A DNA stretch of 64,000 nucleotides from Planococcus citri (GCF_950023065.1 NC_088679.1:57040001-57104000); one strand, 5' to 3'; counted from the first letter of the stretch, positions 25,301-38,600 are shown. The notes: generated by a model from the letters alone, not told the origin. Program-made: numbers and translations.

Positions 25301-26356
25301 CGTAATTCATCTTTCAAGATTTATACCTTCTTCTATAAAATGTATTGCTCGATATTCCGATTATCATACATTTTCCAGCATTATTATCCATGATAATATT
25401 ATTCAATCGATGAATTGAATTCACATCTTGTGATCTTTATTATTTTGTGGTTGCGAGGTTATGCCAATTTGGTTTTAAAACACATGTACATTATTTCTGC
25501 GGTTGGTGTAAGATTGTCTGCATGATGATTTAAATGCTGTAATAGCTATTGGTCGTAAATAAAAAAAATTAGTTTCGAGTGGCATAGTAGTTGTAGAAGG
25601 TGTCTTGGTACATAGTTGGTGGATTGATTCATTTATAGTGTACAGTGATGATTGATTACAAGCTATTGTTTGTTGATGTATATTCTCTGTATAGATATAT
25701 CGTTGGTGGAACTTTGTGTTTTGATCGTATGATACATTATTATCTTTAGAGGATGCCAAAATTTGTCAATTTAAAGTTACCTATTTAAAATCGAATTCTT
25801 ATAATTGTATAAAGATAAAAAAAAAATAGGTACTGGGGATATTTCAAAGACGGTGATCGAGGAGATATAACTTTACTTCTTATTTTAGCAAGGATAGGGT
25901 AATGAATTTTTTCCTCGAAATGACGAAATAAATCGAGTACCTGCATAAGGCTACATGCGGCTATAATGTGATAGGTGTATTATTATATGTATCAAATTAT
26001 TTTGTATATAAAAATAGTAGCGATATTATACTAAATCTGTGGGTGTTATTTATTTAGTACAGGTCATTAGGCATTATAAATAATGATTATGGTGTTGATT
26101 GGCTTTTGTAGGTGGCAGTAGTTTGGCTAGCTATGTACCTAGTAAGCTTAGCATGGGCGAATGTTTCGAACTGGGCGTCACCAGAAGTAATGGCATAATC
26201 ACCAATGTTGTAAATTTTCGTGCCGCTGATAAAATCGTAGAAAATAGCCGCAACACAATACAACAAAACGAAAATTCACTCGATTACCTGAAACCAGCCT
26301 CCGAAAATGAGAACATAGCGTGGAGCGAAGAATCCATACCTGATCTTTTATTTTAA
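16310..26356 (+). CDS. taperin/phostensin-family protein, last two exons (partial)
   Basis: Two exons join in frame: 16310-16475 (acceptor TTGTTCTAG, donor GTAAGT) and 26112-26356 (acceptor TTTTGTAG, stop TAA 26354-26356), giving about 136 C-terminal residues. The first exon opens with RIQFND and TTFEYPSEASLLEE, closely resembling the KISFNDKS...TTFEYPSESSL segment I recall from vertebrate taperin; RIQF fits the RVxF docking motif for protein phosphatase 1. The second begins SGSSLASYVPSKLS, like GSSGLSSYTPKHS in taperin, and the chain ends ...PDLLF, like the family's terminal LYF. Family members link PP1 and actin. N-terminal exons were not found, so they lie further upstream or outside the window. 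The 9636-nt intron contains a tandem array (17.98-19.2 kb) and a hAT-like repeat element (22.7-24.0 kb). Confidence 0.75.
17980..19200. repeat. degenerate tandem array in taperin-like intron
   Basis: About six diverged copies, spaced 130-230 bp, of a unit containing TTTTTCAACCAAATTTTCAG, a C-rich run, GTCAAATTTTTCA, TTGAAATTGGAAGAAAATTT and TTACACTGTTGCCAATTTCA. Similar peptides in several short frames are by-products of the repeat. A dispersed copy lies at 63.14-63.47 kb. Confidence 0.75.
19201..22656. other. intron sequence, nothing recognised
   Basis: Lies inside the large intron of the taperin-like gene. AT-rich, with a C-run near 20735 and no repeat family that I could match confidently. 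No protein-like exon was found. Confidence 0.45.
22657..24025. mobile_element. hAT-like repeat element with GCGAAGTGAGGGC units
   Basis: The left end GGTGGCGGATTTAAGGAG (about 22660) is matched imperfectly by the inverted right end (CTTCGATCTGCCTCTGC, about 24000-24018). The termini also share inverted C-rich/G-rich blocks (CATCCCCCCTCC versus CCCCTCCCCC). The interior has GCCAAGCGAAGTGAGGGC (22784) and inverted versions such as GCCCTCGCTTCACTCGGGC (near 23411). No transposase frame. Confidence 0.5.
24026..26111. other. intron sequence, nothing recognised
   Basis: 3' part of the large taperin-like intron. It includes a short G-rich tract near 24750. Open frames are short and unsupported. Confidence 0.45.
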
Positions 26357-26457
26357 ACTCAAATCTCGAATCCAGTTTCACGATTCACTTATATTATTCA
26401 GATATGATGAGATCGTGTTCAAACGATGAGCATGATTTACCCGTGTTATTTTTGAAG

Positions 26458-26463
26458 AATAAA
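26458..26463 (+). terminator. polyadenylation signal of taperin-like gene
   Basis: AATAAA lies 102 nt after the stop codon of the taperin-like gene. A second AATAAA at 27029-27034 could serve a longer 3' UTR. Confidence 0.6.
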
Positions 26464-27319
26464 TTAAATGAAAACGTGAATATTATATTCTTATACGTAT
26501 GTTTATTGTTATAGTGAAAAGTGAACTGTTATTCGTAAATTTTTCATACAATTTATTCTTCTTTTTTAGTCTCAAAATTTTCATCTTTCATCGTTGAAAT
26601 TTTTTCCCTTTTTTATATTATCTTGTGTACTGTAGATTACGAGTCGTAGAGTTAAATTTTTATAAGTAAATTATATTATTATATTGTTCCTTTTTTTTCG
26701 TTTTGTTTGTTGCGCTTGTTATTACTATAAGTTTGTGCAATAATTTGTTGCTTCGATTTTGAAACTTATTTATTTTATGCTGTTTGTTCGATTATGGTAT
26801 GTAAAATGATGTTCTGTGTTTTTAACAATTTTATATTGCCTATTTTTTGAAAAATATTTCGATCGATTTTTTTTATTTATTTTTTAAATACCTAGATACG
26901 TTTTTGGTTGAAATCTGCTCAAATTTTTCATCATTCCGAAAATTTCGCCTGTAGACGGTAATTAACACTGCTCATATCGTTGTGTTCAATTTTTGTATGT
27001 ATTTTTTAAAACAATTTTACTCTTGTAAAATAAATTTCCTGCATGATAACGTTATCATTTTATCGATGTGATTAATTTTACGCCATTCGTTAAAGAAACG
27101 TTCTTCAAGTGAGTTTATTGTAGAAACATTTCAACCTACATTCCGGTTTCTTGTGAATTTGTCTAGTTACAAGGGAATATTTCAACGTTCCTGACAAAGA
27201 TGGACTTTTTCATTGTCATTTATTTTGTTACCACCATCACATTGGATTATCAATTTTTCTGACATACATTTGAAAAAAAAAATCATATAAGTACTTACTT
27301 ATCAAGTATAAATGAAATA

Positions 27320-28680
27320 GGGCCAGAGGGGTGCCGAATAGGGAAGGGGCCGCCTCGACAGAAAAATTGAGGCAAAAAGTTGAGAATTTTTGGAAAAAAT
27401 TGGGTGAGTTGGGAAAATTTGGGAAGAAATTTTAGAAGCAAAGGAAATCAAAGAATCGCCAAATTAACTTCTCACATCAAAAAACAATGTTGCTTTACAA
27501 GAAATTCCCCCCTCTCCCCAAAAAAGGCCTTTCCAATACATTCCAGTTTGAACTTCCAGAAAGTCCCAACTTTTGCTGAAATATCAAAAAAATGTCTTAT
27601 TTTAACCGAAAATTCGGAAACAATAATTTCCTATTTTTTTTCCAAAATTTGTTGTTTTTGAAAATATAAAAAAATTAATGTCCTGAAAAAAATAAAGAAT
27701 TGTTCATTTTTGAAAGCGTTTGCCCTCACCTCTTCAGGTCCCATTCATATTTTTAAAAATATTATAATTTCCTAAAAACAGAAAATTCTAAAACTTTGAA
27801 TATGTACTAACTTTTTGCATCATCAAAAACTCAAAATTGATATTGTGTTACGTTTTGAATTATCAACTTTTCACAGCTTTCACGCTCGCCTCGCTCGGAC
27901 TAGATTATTTTCCTTTTGTTTTGTCTGATGTCTGACCAAAAGTTGGGAGATTGAAAAATTCACTTCTCGCATCGAAAATAATGTTGTTTCATCATTAACT
28001 TTCGAAAGCTTTTGCTCTCACTTCGCGCAGGCCTTTATTCCTATTTCTGAATAAATTATATTTTTCTGAAAACGATTGTTGAAATTTTTTGAAACTTTTG
28101 AATTCTACTGTGCAATTTTTCAAAAATTTTCAAGAATGAACAATCAACTTCTAAAACTTAAGAAACACAACCAAAATGTGCGAAATTTCATTAAAAATAC
28201 CAAAAAGCACAAAATTTTGGCGTTGAATTTTCTCACATTGAAAATGATTTTTTTTGTACCTCACTAATTGTAAATTTTCTGAAGCTTTGGCCCTCGCCTC
28301 GTTCTGGCAAAATGAAAAACACAACACCTAATCTGTTCTATTTTTAAATTTTTATTTTCAAAGACCAAAAGGTTTTAAAAAAATCTACGAAAAATATTGC
28401 GAATTTTCAATTTTTAGTTTCAAACACTAACCTTGCAATAGAACAATTCAAATTTTCAGTCAAGTAGGGTACAAAAGCATCGTTTTTGAACAATTGAAAT
28501 TATTAACATTTTTATTTCCAATTTTCCCTTCTAAAATTTATTCGAATCATTCTGGGCTAATTAGCATGAAAAGTACTGGTGAGGAGGGAGGAGTGTGGGG
28601 TAAAAAGTAGGGAATATTTCAGTCTCCCCCCTCGCCAACGACACATCACTTCGTCAAGAGACTGTATAGGGCTACCTACT
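27320..28680. repeat. decayed member of the GCGAAG-word repeat family
   Basis: It begins with a G-rich stretch (GGGCCAGAGGGGTGCCGAAT, 27320) and ends with a C-rich one (CTCCCCCCTCGCCAACG, near 28625). Between them the words TTTGCCCTCACCTC, CACGCTCGCCTCGCTCGGAC and TTGGCCCTCGCCTCG recur about every 150-280 bp, inverted relative to the copies at 49 kb. No coding frame. Confidence 0.5.
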
Positions 28681-29511
28681 CATTCAAGTATTCCTTTTTA
28701 TTCGGTCTAGGTTTCTACGAGAAGTGTTTTTCACAGAATTTGTGTTGATATTGAAAGACGAAGAGACATTGTTAGCACAGTTCATGCTTGCCATTTTGTA
28801 ATATTTCCTTCTAACAACCACGTACCAAAGATATGAATCTCAGAAAAAAATTATCGTAAAACTGAGAAGTCAATTCAATTCAGTTTCTATAATTCATTAT
28901 TTTTATAGTTCCTCTTTTCAGATCTATTCTGACACATAACAGACTTTTCCTGCGGATTTTTCTTCGAAGACATTTCAAAGAAAACAACTTTTTTCACATC
29001 ATTTTAGAGGTATAAGTATTTACAAAATCATTTACACTTAAAACGGAAAAAAAACCTGTTGTTGAAATTATTATCTTAGGTATCGACATAACAAAAATAC
29101 AGAGAAGTATTGTACTCATCAATTCGAATATGCACTTCAAGTTCACTTCAAGACTTCATGATCAGGACAATTATTTCCAAGTAACATACGTGGTTTTTCT
29201 CGGAAAATTTCAATAGACTACAGATTAAAATATAATTTGAAAAATAAAAGAAGACAAGTAACAAAATTCAATTACCAAATAAATCAAACACTGATAAGAA
29301 TGACCCATAAAATTGCATACTGGACAGTGGACAGAGTATAGGTGTTTTCAATATTGTTTACGAATCATTACGAACAATGGAGAATATAAATTAGCAAAGT
29401 ATACATTGATATTCCTCGAACATTTCTTTCATGTTTGTTGTTTCATGTACCGATTGACTCAGCTCAGCTGTTTGGCGAAAAGCACTTCGATGAAATACGT
29501 CCTAAATTTTC
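28681..29511. other. intergenic between taperin-like gene and MED22
   Basis: Presumably includes the 3' UTR of MED22 on the minus strand. No canonical AATAAA was found on that strand within 300 nt of its stop. Otherwise nothing recognised. Confidence 0.4.
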
Positions 29512-30076
29512 TCAACACTTATAATTCGAAGTATAATAATCTTCTTCCAAATCATGAACATCGGCAGCCATATCGTCTCTCAGATTCATTAGCTTTTGAT
29601 CACATTCACCTTGTTTGGCACGAAACACCTTCGAGTTTTGCATGATGGCCTCGTTAACCGAAGGAAAGTCGTTCAGAATCAAATACTGCTTTATATCGGA
29701 TACTAATTTCAAGAGAGATTCGGCTGCTCTGACCATATTAGCTGATCGAACTTGCATTTCGTAAGCATCAAGCTCACACTGTATCATACGAGAGATTTGT
29801 ATGTCGTGTTCTGTTTTACAAAGCTTCACGATATCTGAAAAAAAGTTGATAGCGGTATGAGCACAAAAACAAGGAAATTCAAGATGTCTTTCTTGAATAA
29901 CGTACAACGATTTTTATTTCTTCGAATTGCAATTGAATACATAGGTATTTACCTTCAAAATTATCTAGCATCGATTTCACGTCACCTTTAAGTCGACTAT
30001 TATAAGACTTCAGTAAAGCTTCTTTGCTTTGAGGTAAAGCTCTGGTAGGATTCATTATACGAGAAGCAGTATCCAA
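29512..30076 (-). CDS. MED22: Mediator complex subunit 22
   Basis: MED22 is a small head-module subunit of Mediator, the nuclear co-activator that links transcription factors to RNA polymerase II. Two exons on the minus strand, 30076-29953 and 29834-29512, are separated by a 118-nt GT-AG intron; joined they give 148 residues. Family blocks are clear: RALPQSKEALLKSYN near the start, AYEMQVRSANMVRAAESLLK in the middle, SDIKQYLILNDFPSVNEAI after it, and ECDQKL...DLEEDYY at the end. The length fits the short animal MED22 form (about 140 residues). Translation may start at the ATG at 30076 or at the internal ATG at 30055 (141 residues), which places RALPQSK near the N terminus as in other animals. 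Confidence 0.93.
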
Positions 30077-31200
30077 ATAGGCGTATTGAAGAGATAAATA
30101 ATTAATAAAATATTGGAAAATGAAAATAAACGAGAGCTAAAAACGACGTTCAAATGTTCAGAATGAATTTTTCATTTTTTATTTTTTTGATAAAAAAAAT
30201 GTTCATGTTGATTTGATAAGAAAACAGAAGTATTGAAAAACGTCAGTAGAAGCGCTAGTGCTGTAGTTAACGAGGTAATTTCAGTAATTACGCTCGAAAC
30301 CTGTTTCCGTCGATTGACTATTCCATTGATTTTTTGTAAAATCAATGACTATTCGAACATTGAACTCACGATCGAAATTAGCTCGATGGGGAAAACCCCT
30401 CTAGAATCGAACCCTGAATACTGTCTCCGAAAATTGGAAGATGAAAAATTTAAGAACAAGTTCACTCCAAAAGAGCTGAATTTTTAAAAAATTGGCTTTG
30501 AATGAAATACAACTTTATGCGGTAGGAAAAAACACGAAGATTTTAGAAACGTAGTTGTCTAGTTGAAATTTCATCTAGAAATTTTAAAGAGAAATTGAGA
30601 TTAAAATTTCTTATTTCAAGATAATTTATACTTATAGGATTTCAGAAATCAGATACGTACAAAAATTACAAATAAGGTCGAAAATATTTTCCATTTCATC
30701 CAGTAGTAGTCTACTAACAGTACTAACAAGGGAAACTCTGGAGGTATCACACTCTGATTTGAACAGGACTCCAATTTTTGGAAAGATCGTGGTCTAAAAC
30801 CCCCAAAACCAAATTTTCAGCCACCCAACTTCATTTTTTGATTTTTGGCGAATTTTGAAAATTCAAAATTGACTGTTTTTGGTGATTTGTGCTTCTTTTT
30901 CAAAAAAAAAAAAAAGTACGTACTTGATCAGCAAAAATGATCAAAATAAGTCCTAAAACTGATACTAACTCCCCAAATCCAAATTTCACCATTCCCTGCA
31001 ATTCTGGAGCCTCCAGCTTGATTTTTCAATTTCTCCAAAATTTTGAATTCTTTTAAGCTGTTGAATTTGTTCAAAAAATGGAATGAATAACAAACTGTTC
31101 CTTTGCGGGTCTTCATTGAGAGAGACAATCGAAAAAATTTTCAGCTGATGGAATTCTACAGCAAATTTCTACCAACTTGGATATTTTTTATTGGTTGGGA
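30077..31200. other. upstream of MED22; decayed foldback-like sequence
   Basis: The MED22 promoter should lie at the left edge; no TATA or other motif stands out. From about 30700 the sequence resembles inner parts of the foldback family (for example TTCTGGAGCCTCCAG near 31000). No gene was found. Confidence 0.45.
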
Positions 31201-32723
31201 GGTCCGCATAAGGATCACTTGCACCCCCCTCCGATCCTCCGGGACAACTTTTTTCTTGAAGGGAGAGTCCTAAGGAGCATTTCTAGCCCTTGTCTTCAAA
31301 AAAAAAAAAAAAATGGCTCTACTTACAATGGCGGCCAAGAGCAGGCAAAAATTCATCACCCCTCAAAACTTCAAGTGCTAAAGTGCTTTTTCCGATTTTT
31401 GGTGAATTCTCAAAAATCAAATTTTGGCCAAAATGTGAGAAAAATATCAACATTTTACCAAATTGACCTAGAAAGCTGAAATTTGGGATATGCCCTATTT
31501 TCGACCAGCCAAATCGATTGGAAACTGTTTAAAACCGTTTTTAGCAGTTCTGGAGCCTCCAGCAGATTTTTGAAACTCAAAATTCCCACAAAATTTCATT
31601 AAATGGAGTTGGAAAGCCAACATTAATTTTTCAAACCAATTTCAATACCCTATGAAGTCGACTGCAGGTAAATTTCAAGTCGTTTTGGAGCCTCCAGCAA
31701 TTTTTTGAAAATTACTGAAGCGTCCAGTAGATTTTTGAAACTTGAAATTCCCACAACAATTCATCAAATGGAGTTGGAAAGCCGAAATTATTTCTGCAAA
31801 GTAATTTCAATACGCTATGAAGTCGACTGCAGGTGAATTTCAAGTCGTTTTGGAGCCTCCAGCAATTTTTTGAAAATTACTGGAGCCTCCAGTAGATTTT
31901 TGAAACTTGAAGTTTCTCCAAAATTTCATCAAATGGGGTTAGCAAGCCGAAATTTGCTCTGCAAACTTATTTTAATACAATAATATGACGTCGACTGCAT
32001 GGTGGTTTCAAGTGGTTTTGAAGCTTCTATGCAGCTACTTTTTGGAAATTTCAATTCTCCTAAAAACGCCATGAAACTTTGAAAAAAGTCACTGGAGGCT
32101 CCAAAATTACTTGAACTCACCTTAAGTCGTCTTCAGAGGGTGTAAAAATTGGAGTGCATAGTAATTTCAGATTTCCATCTCCATTTTGATGAAATTTTGG
32201 AAAATTTCAAGTTTCAAAAAATCGCTGGAGGGTTCAAAATGACTTGAAATTTACCTGCAGTCGACTTCACAGCGTATTGAAATTAGTTTGCAGAATTAAG
32301 TTTGGCTTTCCAACTCCATTTGATGACATTTTGTGGGAATTTTGAGTTTCAAAAATCTACTTGAGGCTCCAGAACTGCTCAAAACGGGTTGAAACAGTTT
32401 CCAATCGATTTGGCAAGTCGAAAATAGGGTATATCTCAAATTTCAGCTTTCTAGGTCAATTTGGTAAAATGTTGATTTTTTGAAAATTCACCAAAATTCG
32501 AAAAAGGCACTTTCGCACTTGAAGTTTTGACAGGTGGTGATGAATTTTTGCCTGCTCTATTGATCTATCTTTGTACGGTTAAAAAATTGTAATGATTTTG
32601 TAAGTAGGGCCACTTTTTTTTTTTGAGGACAAGAGCTAGAAATGTTCTTTAGGACTCCTCCTTTGAGAAAAAAGTTGTCCCGGAGGATCTGCAGGAGGGG
32701 TGCAAGTGATCCTTATGCGGGCC
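31201..32723. mobile_element. foldback-like element, copy D (most complete)
   Basis: Both ends are present: GGTCCGCATAAGGATCACTT on the left and its near-exact reverse complement AAGTGATCCTTATGCGGGCC on the right. Mirrored blocks run inward for roughly 400 bp (GGATCCTCCGGGACAACTTT..., ATCGATTGGAAACTGTTT..., CTGGAGCCTCCAG...). The centre contains about three tandem units of 170-175 bp, each with CTGCAGGTGAATTTCAAGTC and GGAGCCTCCAG. No open frame of note, so the element is non-autonomous. Confidence 0.75.
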
Positions 32724-35600
32724 CCCCGTCTATATGTCTGCATAGGTATGAGAATTTGGCTTTGGAAATCAAAATAATCTCTTGAAGAAAATTGAGGGAA
32801 ATCCTCAATTTTCAAAATGAATGATCACTCAAATTGATTTTTTTTTCACATATCACAATCTAAGTAATTGTCAATTCCAACTTTTCTCATGAAAATAATT
32901 GAAATTTACCTGTTGAACTTCCCTCCGGCGTTAAAGGGTTAACTCGAGCAAAAAACGTGCCCATAATAAATTTGAAACTTTCCTGTAATGGAAACTTTTC
33001 CCCAATTTTTTGACGAGAACACATCAAATCAATCAAAATCAAAACCCAAAATTATCCGACAGAAAACAGCGCCATTAGCAAATTCACCTCGAGCTCCCAA
33101 GAGAAAAATAAAATCGTCCAAAACAAAGCAACTCCCAACCCAACGATGAACAAGAAAAAACAGAAACAAAACGTCATTTCGGAACGACTTTCTTACACTC
33201 ATAACATACCTCCCACGAAGTTTTAATTTCATGCAAATCTTACTCAACAAAGGCTTTAAAGTCTTTAAGAGGGCTGCCACGTTATGAAGCCGGCGGATTC
33301 GTCGATGCGGCCTCAAAAAATACACCAAAGAGATATAAGAAGAAAACGAGCATAAGAATTTATAAATCTCGAGATTTATGTAAATATTAATTATAATCCG
33401 GGCACAAAAGAAAAGTTTATTAAACGATAGGTAAACAGAAGCGAGTTTTAATTCTTTTCGCCAACTACAACAATCCTCTCCTTATTGGCGAAGGGTTAAA
33501 GGGATTCGAACAACCATTACGAATATTTTTTAATATTATCTCATCGTGTATACCCCGTGGGGACAATGTTGCAGAATTTTTTTTTCTTGTTCAAATTAAT
33601 ATTAAAAATCTACACTTTTTGTTCCTCTGCTTTCCTCGCCTGTTCATTTTTGTGCTAAACATCGTCATTTGTTTACCGGTATTTTTAATATAGGTACCAT
33701 TTTTTCGTCGACTTTCACCCTTCACCTATTTTGCTTTAATTAAACCCGTCGTCGTTTCGTGTTGTGTGCTGAGTCTCATTTCGGTCGTTGATGCTGAAAC
33801 TACACTACGAGTATACCGAGTTCATTTGTAAAGCTCGAATTTATACACGAGTATACGATTCAGAGTCTAAAATTCAATTTCGAATCAACAAATCGTCATA
33901 AATGTTGATATCTTTCTATACATCGCGTAAGAGTGTGCCTTGTTTAGACCCAAATATTACGCAGGGTAGGTAGAATAGGTACCATTACAATACGTATAAA
34001 GGATAGAAGAATCGTTTGGGTGAAATACACCGGCACACAATTCCACACACTTGTTATTATTCATAACGTGTTACCCGCCGAGCTGATGGTTCATTATTCT
34101 GCATTATGTTTTCCATCGAGCTTTTCCATACCGTTACACCATTGAAGAGTTAAATTCTCTAGTGTATAGCACACCATAGGTATATTCTATTGCCCTCATT
34201 TTACATACAGAAACACATGAGATACTTCACCACCCAGTGTAAAAAAAAAAATCACTTTTATAAAACACAGAGTGAGAAAAAACAACCATCCTTGGAAAAT
34301 ATCCGGGCTTGGTACCGAATTAAAAATTCAACTGGCTGAAAAACAAGACGATATCCGACCCAATCAACGAATTTTTAATCCGTTAAATAAACCAGACCTA
34401 TCTTCATTTCGAAAAAATACGACGGTTAAATGCAACAAGATCATAGGTAAATAATACATTTGGCGACTAGAAAGACTGGAGGGAGCTAGAGGGGAAAACC
34501 ACATCATTTTCCATTAAAGTAGCATCATTCAATCATAAAAATGACATTTATACGTCTTTGCATCAGAAGCAGAACCGGAGAATCGTGTCGTAAATATAGA
34601 AATAAGATAATAGAAATCAACTTTTAATCGGATGGTCATCGAGGTAGGTACCTATATTAAAAACACCCTGTGCGCCCTTCTTGGCCAGGGAGAAATATAA
34701 TTTCGTTATTTGAAATCTTTACAGGGCCAACAGCCCGTGACTAACATATTTACTCCCAACTTAATTGTCCAACTATACTTTATATGTAGATAGCTGAATA
34801 AGGGAAAAGATTACCTTTTGAAAGCAGATCGAATCCCGTTTAATAATGTCCTGTCCTATCTTTTTTTTTTCGCTCTGCTTTTATTCGGTTTATAAGACTT
34901 GTCCAATTTGCATACATTTTAAATATTATGGTCAGTCTCATTAGAAGTTATAAAGTTAAATTATATCAAAGGCAGGTAAGGTATGAATGGTTAACGTGGC
35001 GTTATGAATTATAGTAATTCTATGTGGGATTATAATAATGAAAGTCGTTCCATTAATGACGAGATCATTTGAAGTTTTTTATTTCATCGTTTTTACTTTT
35101 ATTATTATTTTTTTCTGAACTGGTAAGTAAGTACAGGATGATCGGAAAATTCGTTCGGTAAAATATTTTTTCAGATATGATTGCTGTACTCATCTCCAAT
35201 TTCAGATACTTTGAATTTGGAAGGGTGAAGGGATGACAAATGTGGCTTCAAAGATGTTCACAATTACAAAATATTATGGACTTATTGATCCCTTCAAAAC
35301 CATCATTTCACACTGATGGGAATAGAATTACATAATTATGATTAGTCGAATAACAAATTACTCAAGTAAGTAGTCTTTTATCATTTACTGCCCTGATCTG
35401 TGAGAATTTTGAAAGTCTTGGCTATTTTTTCCTGACTGTAGTGCTCTAAAATCGAAAGATGAAGCATTAGTAGTCTGTCAATTAATGTAATGATGAAAAT
35501 ACAGATTACAGTTTTTTTTTTCAGTGGAATACCAGATTTTCTATTCACGAGGGATCCTCTCAAGGCGTCTGCCTCCAATTTCAACAGAACCAAGATCTTC
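32724..35600. other. intergenic, no supported gene
   Basis: Two weak exon-like stretches were looked at (33220-33330 minus; 34262-34450 plus) and not accepted. The rest is AT-rich without recognised repeats. Confidence 0.4.
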
Positions 35601-38600
35601 GCAAAAAGCGTGATCGACCCCCCCCCTCTAATTTCAGCAGCTAAAATTCATTTATAGAATTTTGGCGACTTTTAAAAATTCAAAATTGGTCTTTTTTTGA
35701 GGATTCATGCCCTTTTAAAAATACGTATGTCCGCATATTTAATAACAATGATGAAAAGTAGTCTTAAAACTAACATCAACAACCCTTAACCGAATTTCTA
35801 ACATTTTTGACCTTTCTGGAGCATTTGGTGAAATATTTGAACTCTCCAGAATTCCAAAATTTTTCCAGAAGGCGTAAAAAAACGCACTGGAGGCTCTAGA
35901 ATGGCTAGAAATGGTGAAATTGGAATCGGTGGAGCTGATATTAGTTCGAGGATTAAGCTAAGGACATGACATGAGCTTTGGGGGTTTTGCTTGAAATATC
36001 AAAGTACTAAATTCAATGGACCTGGCCATGAGAAACAATTAAAAGAGTTGGGTGGTGAGCATTGACGCTGATGCTCTCGCTCATTATCAAAATATTTTGA
36101 TATTTGAGCGTTGCGCTCGTGATAATAGTGAGTTGAGTTGTGATGATTGAAAGTGGTGTTGTGAAAATTTATGAAGTATGGATGATATAATTATAATGTC
36201 TTTGCTGGAGGAAAATATATATTTACGATACCTAAAAATGAATATCAACAGAAAAAGCTGACAAAATTTGGCGAATATCATCATTTATTTCCTGAACTGC
36301 GAAAGGATAGAAACAGGGTTTTTGAATTACGAAAAATAAAACTGCATCAAATTTCAAAAAACGAAAAATGAAATTCAAGTGATGAAAACGCTTCGCTCTC
36401 ACTCACACTCAACGCTGATGTCATGTCCGTAGCCTTAATAATTAACATCTTTTACAGAGCTACTGAATATAGTACCTACACATTTTAAAAATAGCATAAA
36501 TCACAAATAATGATTAATTTTGAATTTTTAAAAGTACGCCAAAAATTGAGAAAACAAATAGTCACGTACTCTTCGATATGAAGCCAACCAAGCTAGATCG
36601 AAAGAGCATGTCTTGAAACTCCTGTAACCGAGATTTCAGGTCCCTAAACTTCATTTTTGATTTCTTAAAAATTGAAGAAAAAAAACTGTTTAGAGGATTA
36701 TTTTCAAACATGTTCATGAAATGTCAATTTTTTTGAGCAAAGTGAACCCATGTGATTGAATTTCTTCGATTCAACTACCGCACATCAAAAAATACTAGTT
36801 TTGGTCCATTCTGAAGCCTCCAGCGATTTTTCAATTTTCTTCAGAAATTTCAAATCGCTTTGAAGGGGCTAAAAATAAACTTTGAAATCTATGACTTCGC
36901 TTAGTGCTCATTGGATAGTGGATACCGTCTCGGTCGTTTTAGGGTGGTTACCTAGAAATCCCAGGAACGTCAATTCAAAAGTGAATTTTTGACCAATTTG
37001 TAAACCCAAAACATATGAAAAAATCAAAATTTTATAAAAAGGCATCTCAAAATTCACTTTTGATCTGACACTCCTGGAATTTCGTCGTAATTCTATAAAA
37101 TGACAGAGAAAGTGGCCCAATAAGTAAAAGCAAGCACCGATCAAAGCTACAAGTTCGAAGGTTCATTTACTGTGTAGAAATATGAAAATATTATTTCGTT
37201 TCCTCAGTTTTGTTTTCTTTTAAAAAGATACTAGAAACTTCTTAAAGAAAATTCATCAACAACTTTCGAAAGAGAGATAGGAAATGAAAAAGACAAAAAA
37301 GTAATTTTAAAACTATTCCTGAGTAATTTGAAAGTTTCTGGAGAAAAGTGAAAAATTGTTGAAGGCTCCAGAATAGTTCAAAACTAGTAGTTGTTGATGT
37401 GTGAGAGTTGAATCGAAGAAATTATTCATAAGTATTAGTCCACTTTGTTCAAAAAAATTATATTTCATAAAAAAGTTTCAAAAAAGCAGCTTTTTAAAAT
37501 TTTTGAATTTTCCAAAATTTCGCCAAAAATCCAAAATTGAACTTCAAGGGCTGAAAATTTGGTCGAGCGGGTTCCAGGACATGTTTTTGATTCAGCTTAA
37601 TTCTATTCAAATCGGAAAATGCCAGTTCAAAAAATTCCCCTGTAGTACAATATTCTCATTTACCATCCTTGTTGATGGCTTTCGTTTGAAAGTGAATAGT
37701 GTGAGAAGTTCATCGTATTCACATCACCTACTTATCAAAATTTTCAAATCTGACAATAAAGATTCGAAATAGGACCTCAAAAGATACCCCCAGCCAAACT
37801 TTCAAGAGCTGAAATTAATTGTCTAATTTTTGGTGAATTTTTGAAAATTCAAATTTGAGCTACTAAAATTAGAAAAAAAGCACAATTTCAACAAATTAAC
37901 CTAGGAAGCTGAAATTTGGTTTATATCTTATTTCCGAACTGCCGAGTCGATTGGTGGCGATTTCGAATCATTCTATGAGAGCTCCAGCGGATTTCGATTT
38001 TTTATTTCTTCAAAAATGATCACCGGAAAATATTTTGGATTTGAACCAGCCCTAAAAAAATTGTTTAAAATACCAGCCTAAATCGCTCAAATTGGTCACA
38101 AAAATAGTAACTCCGAGTTGGAAGGAGCTGAATTTCATTTTCACCTTATCAACAACGTTTTTTTCGAGAACTGGAGAATCCAAAAATCTGCCGAAGGCTC
38201 CCCAGAACAGTTCGAAACCGTTGGTCATTCACATTGGAGGTCAAAAATAGGATGCAAACCCAATTTCAGCCTTTTTTGTTCACGTGTTCGCAAACGATGA
38301 TTTTTTTGCATTTTTTTCAAAAATAACCAATCACTGGAGAAAATTTTGAATTCGAACTGAGACAAAAAGATTTTGATAATACGTACCTAAATATATCGAA
38401 AAGGTCGCAAAGATGGTAAATCCGAGTTGATACCTGCTGAATTTAATTTTCGCCCTATTTACACCGCTTTTTTTTCGAAAACTGAAAAACCGAAAATCCG
38501 CTGGAGGCTCCAGAACGATTTGAAACAGTCATCAATCGACTCGGCAGGTCAAAAATAGGGTATAAACTAAATTTCAGCTTTCTAGACCAATCTGCTGAAA

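Noticed and set aside
33220..33330. Minus-strand exon-like stretch (RRLHNVAALLKTLKPLL) with possible donor GTATGT
   Set aside because: The acceptor ends in GAG with a weak pyrimidine tract, no partner exons were found, and the peptide is not recognised.
34262..34450. Plus-strand open stretch between AACACAG and GTAAAT
   Set aside because: Two frames are partly open, neither resembles a family, and the donor is weak; probably chance.
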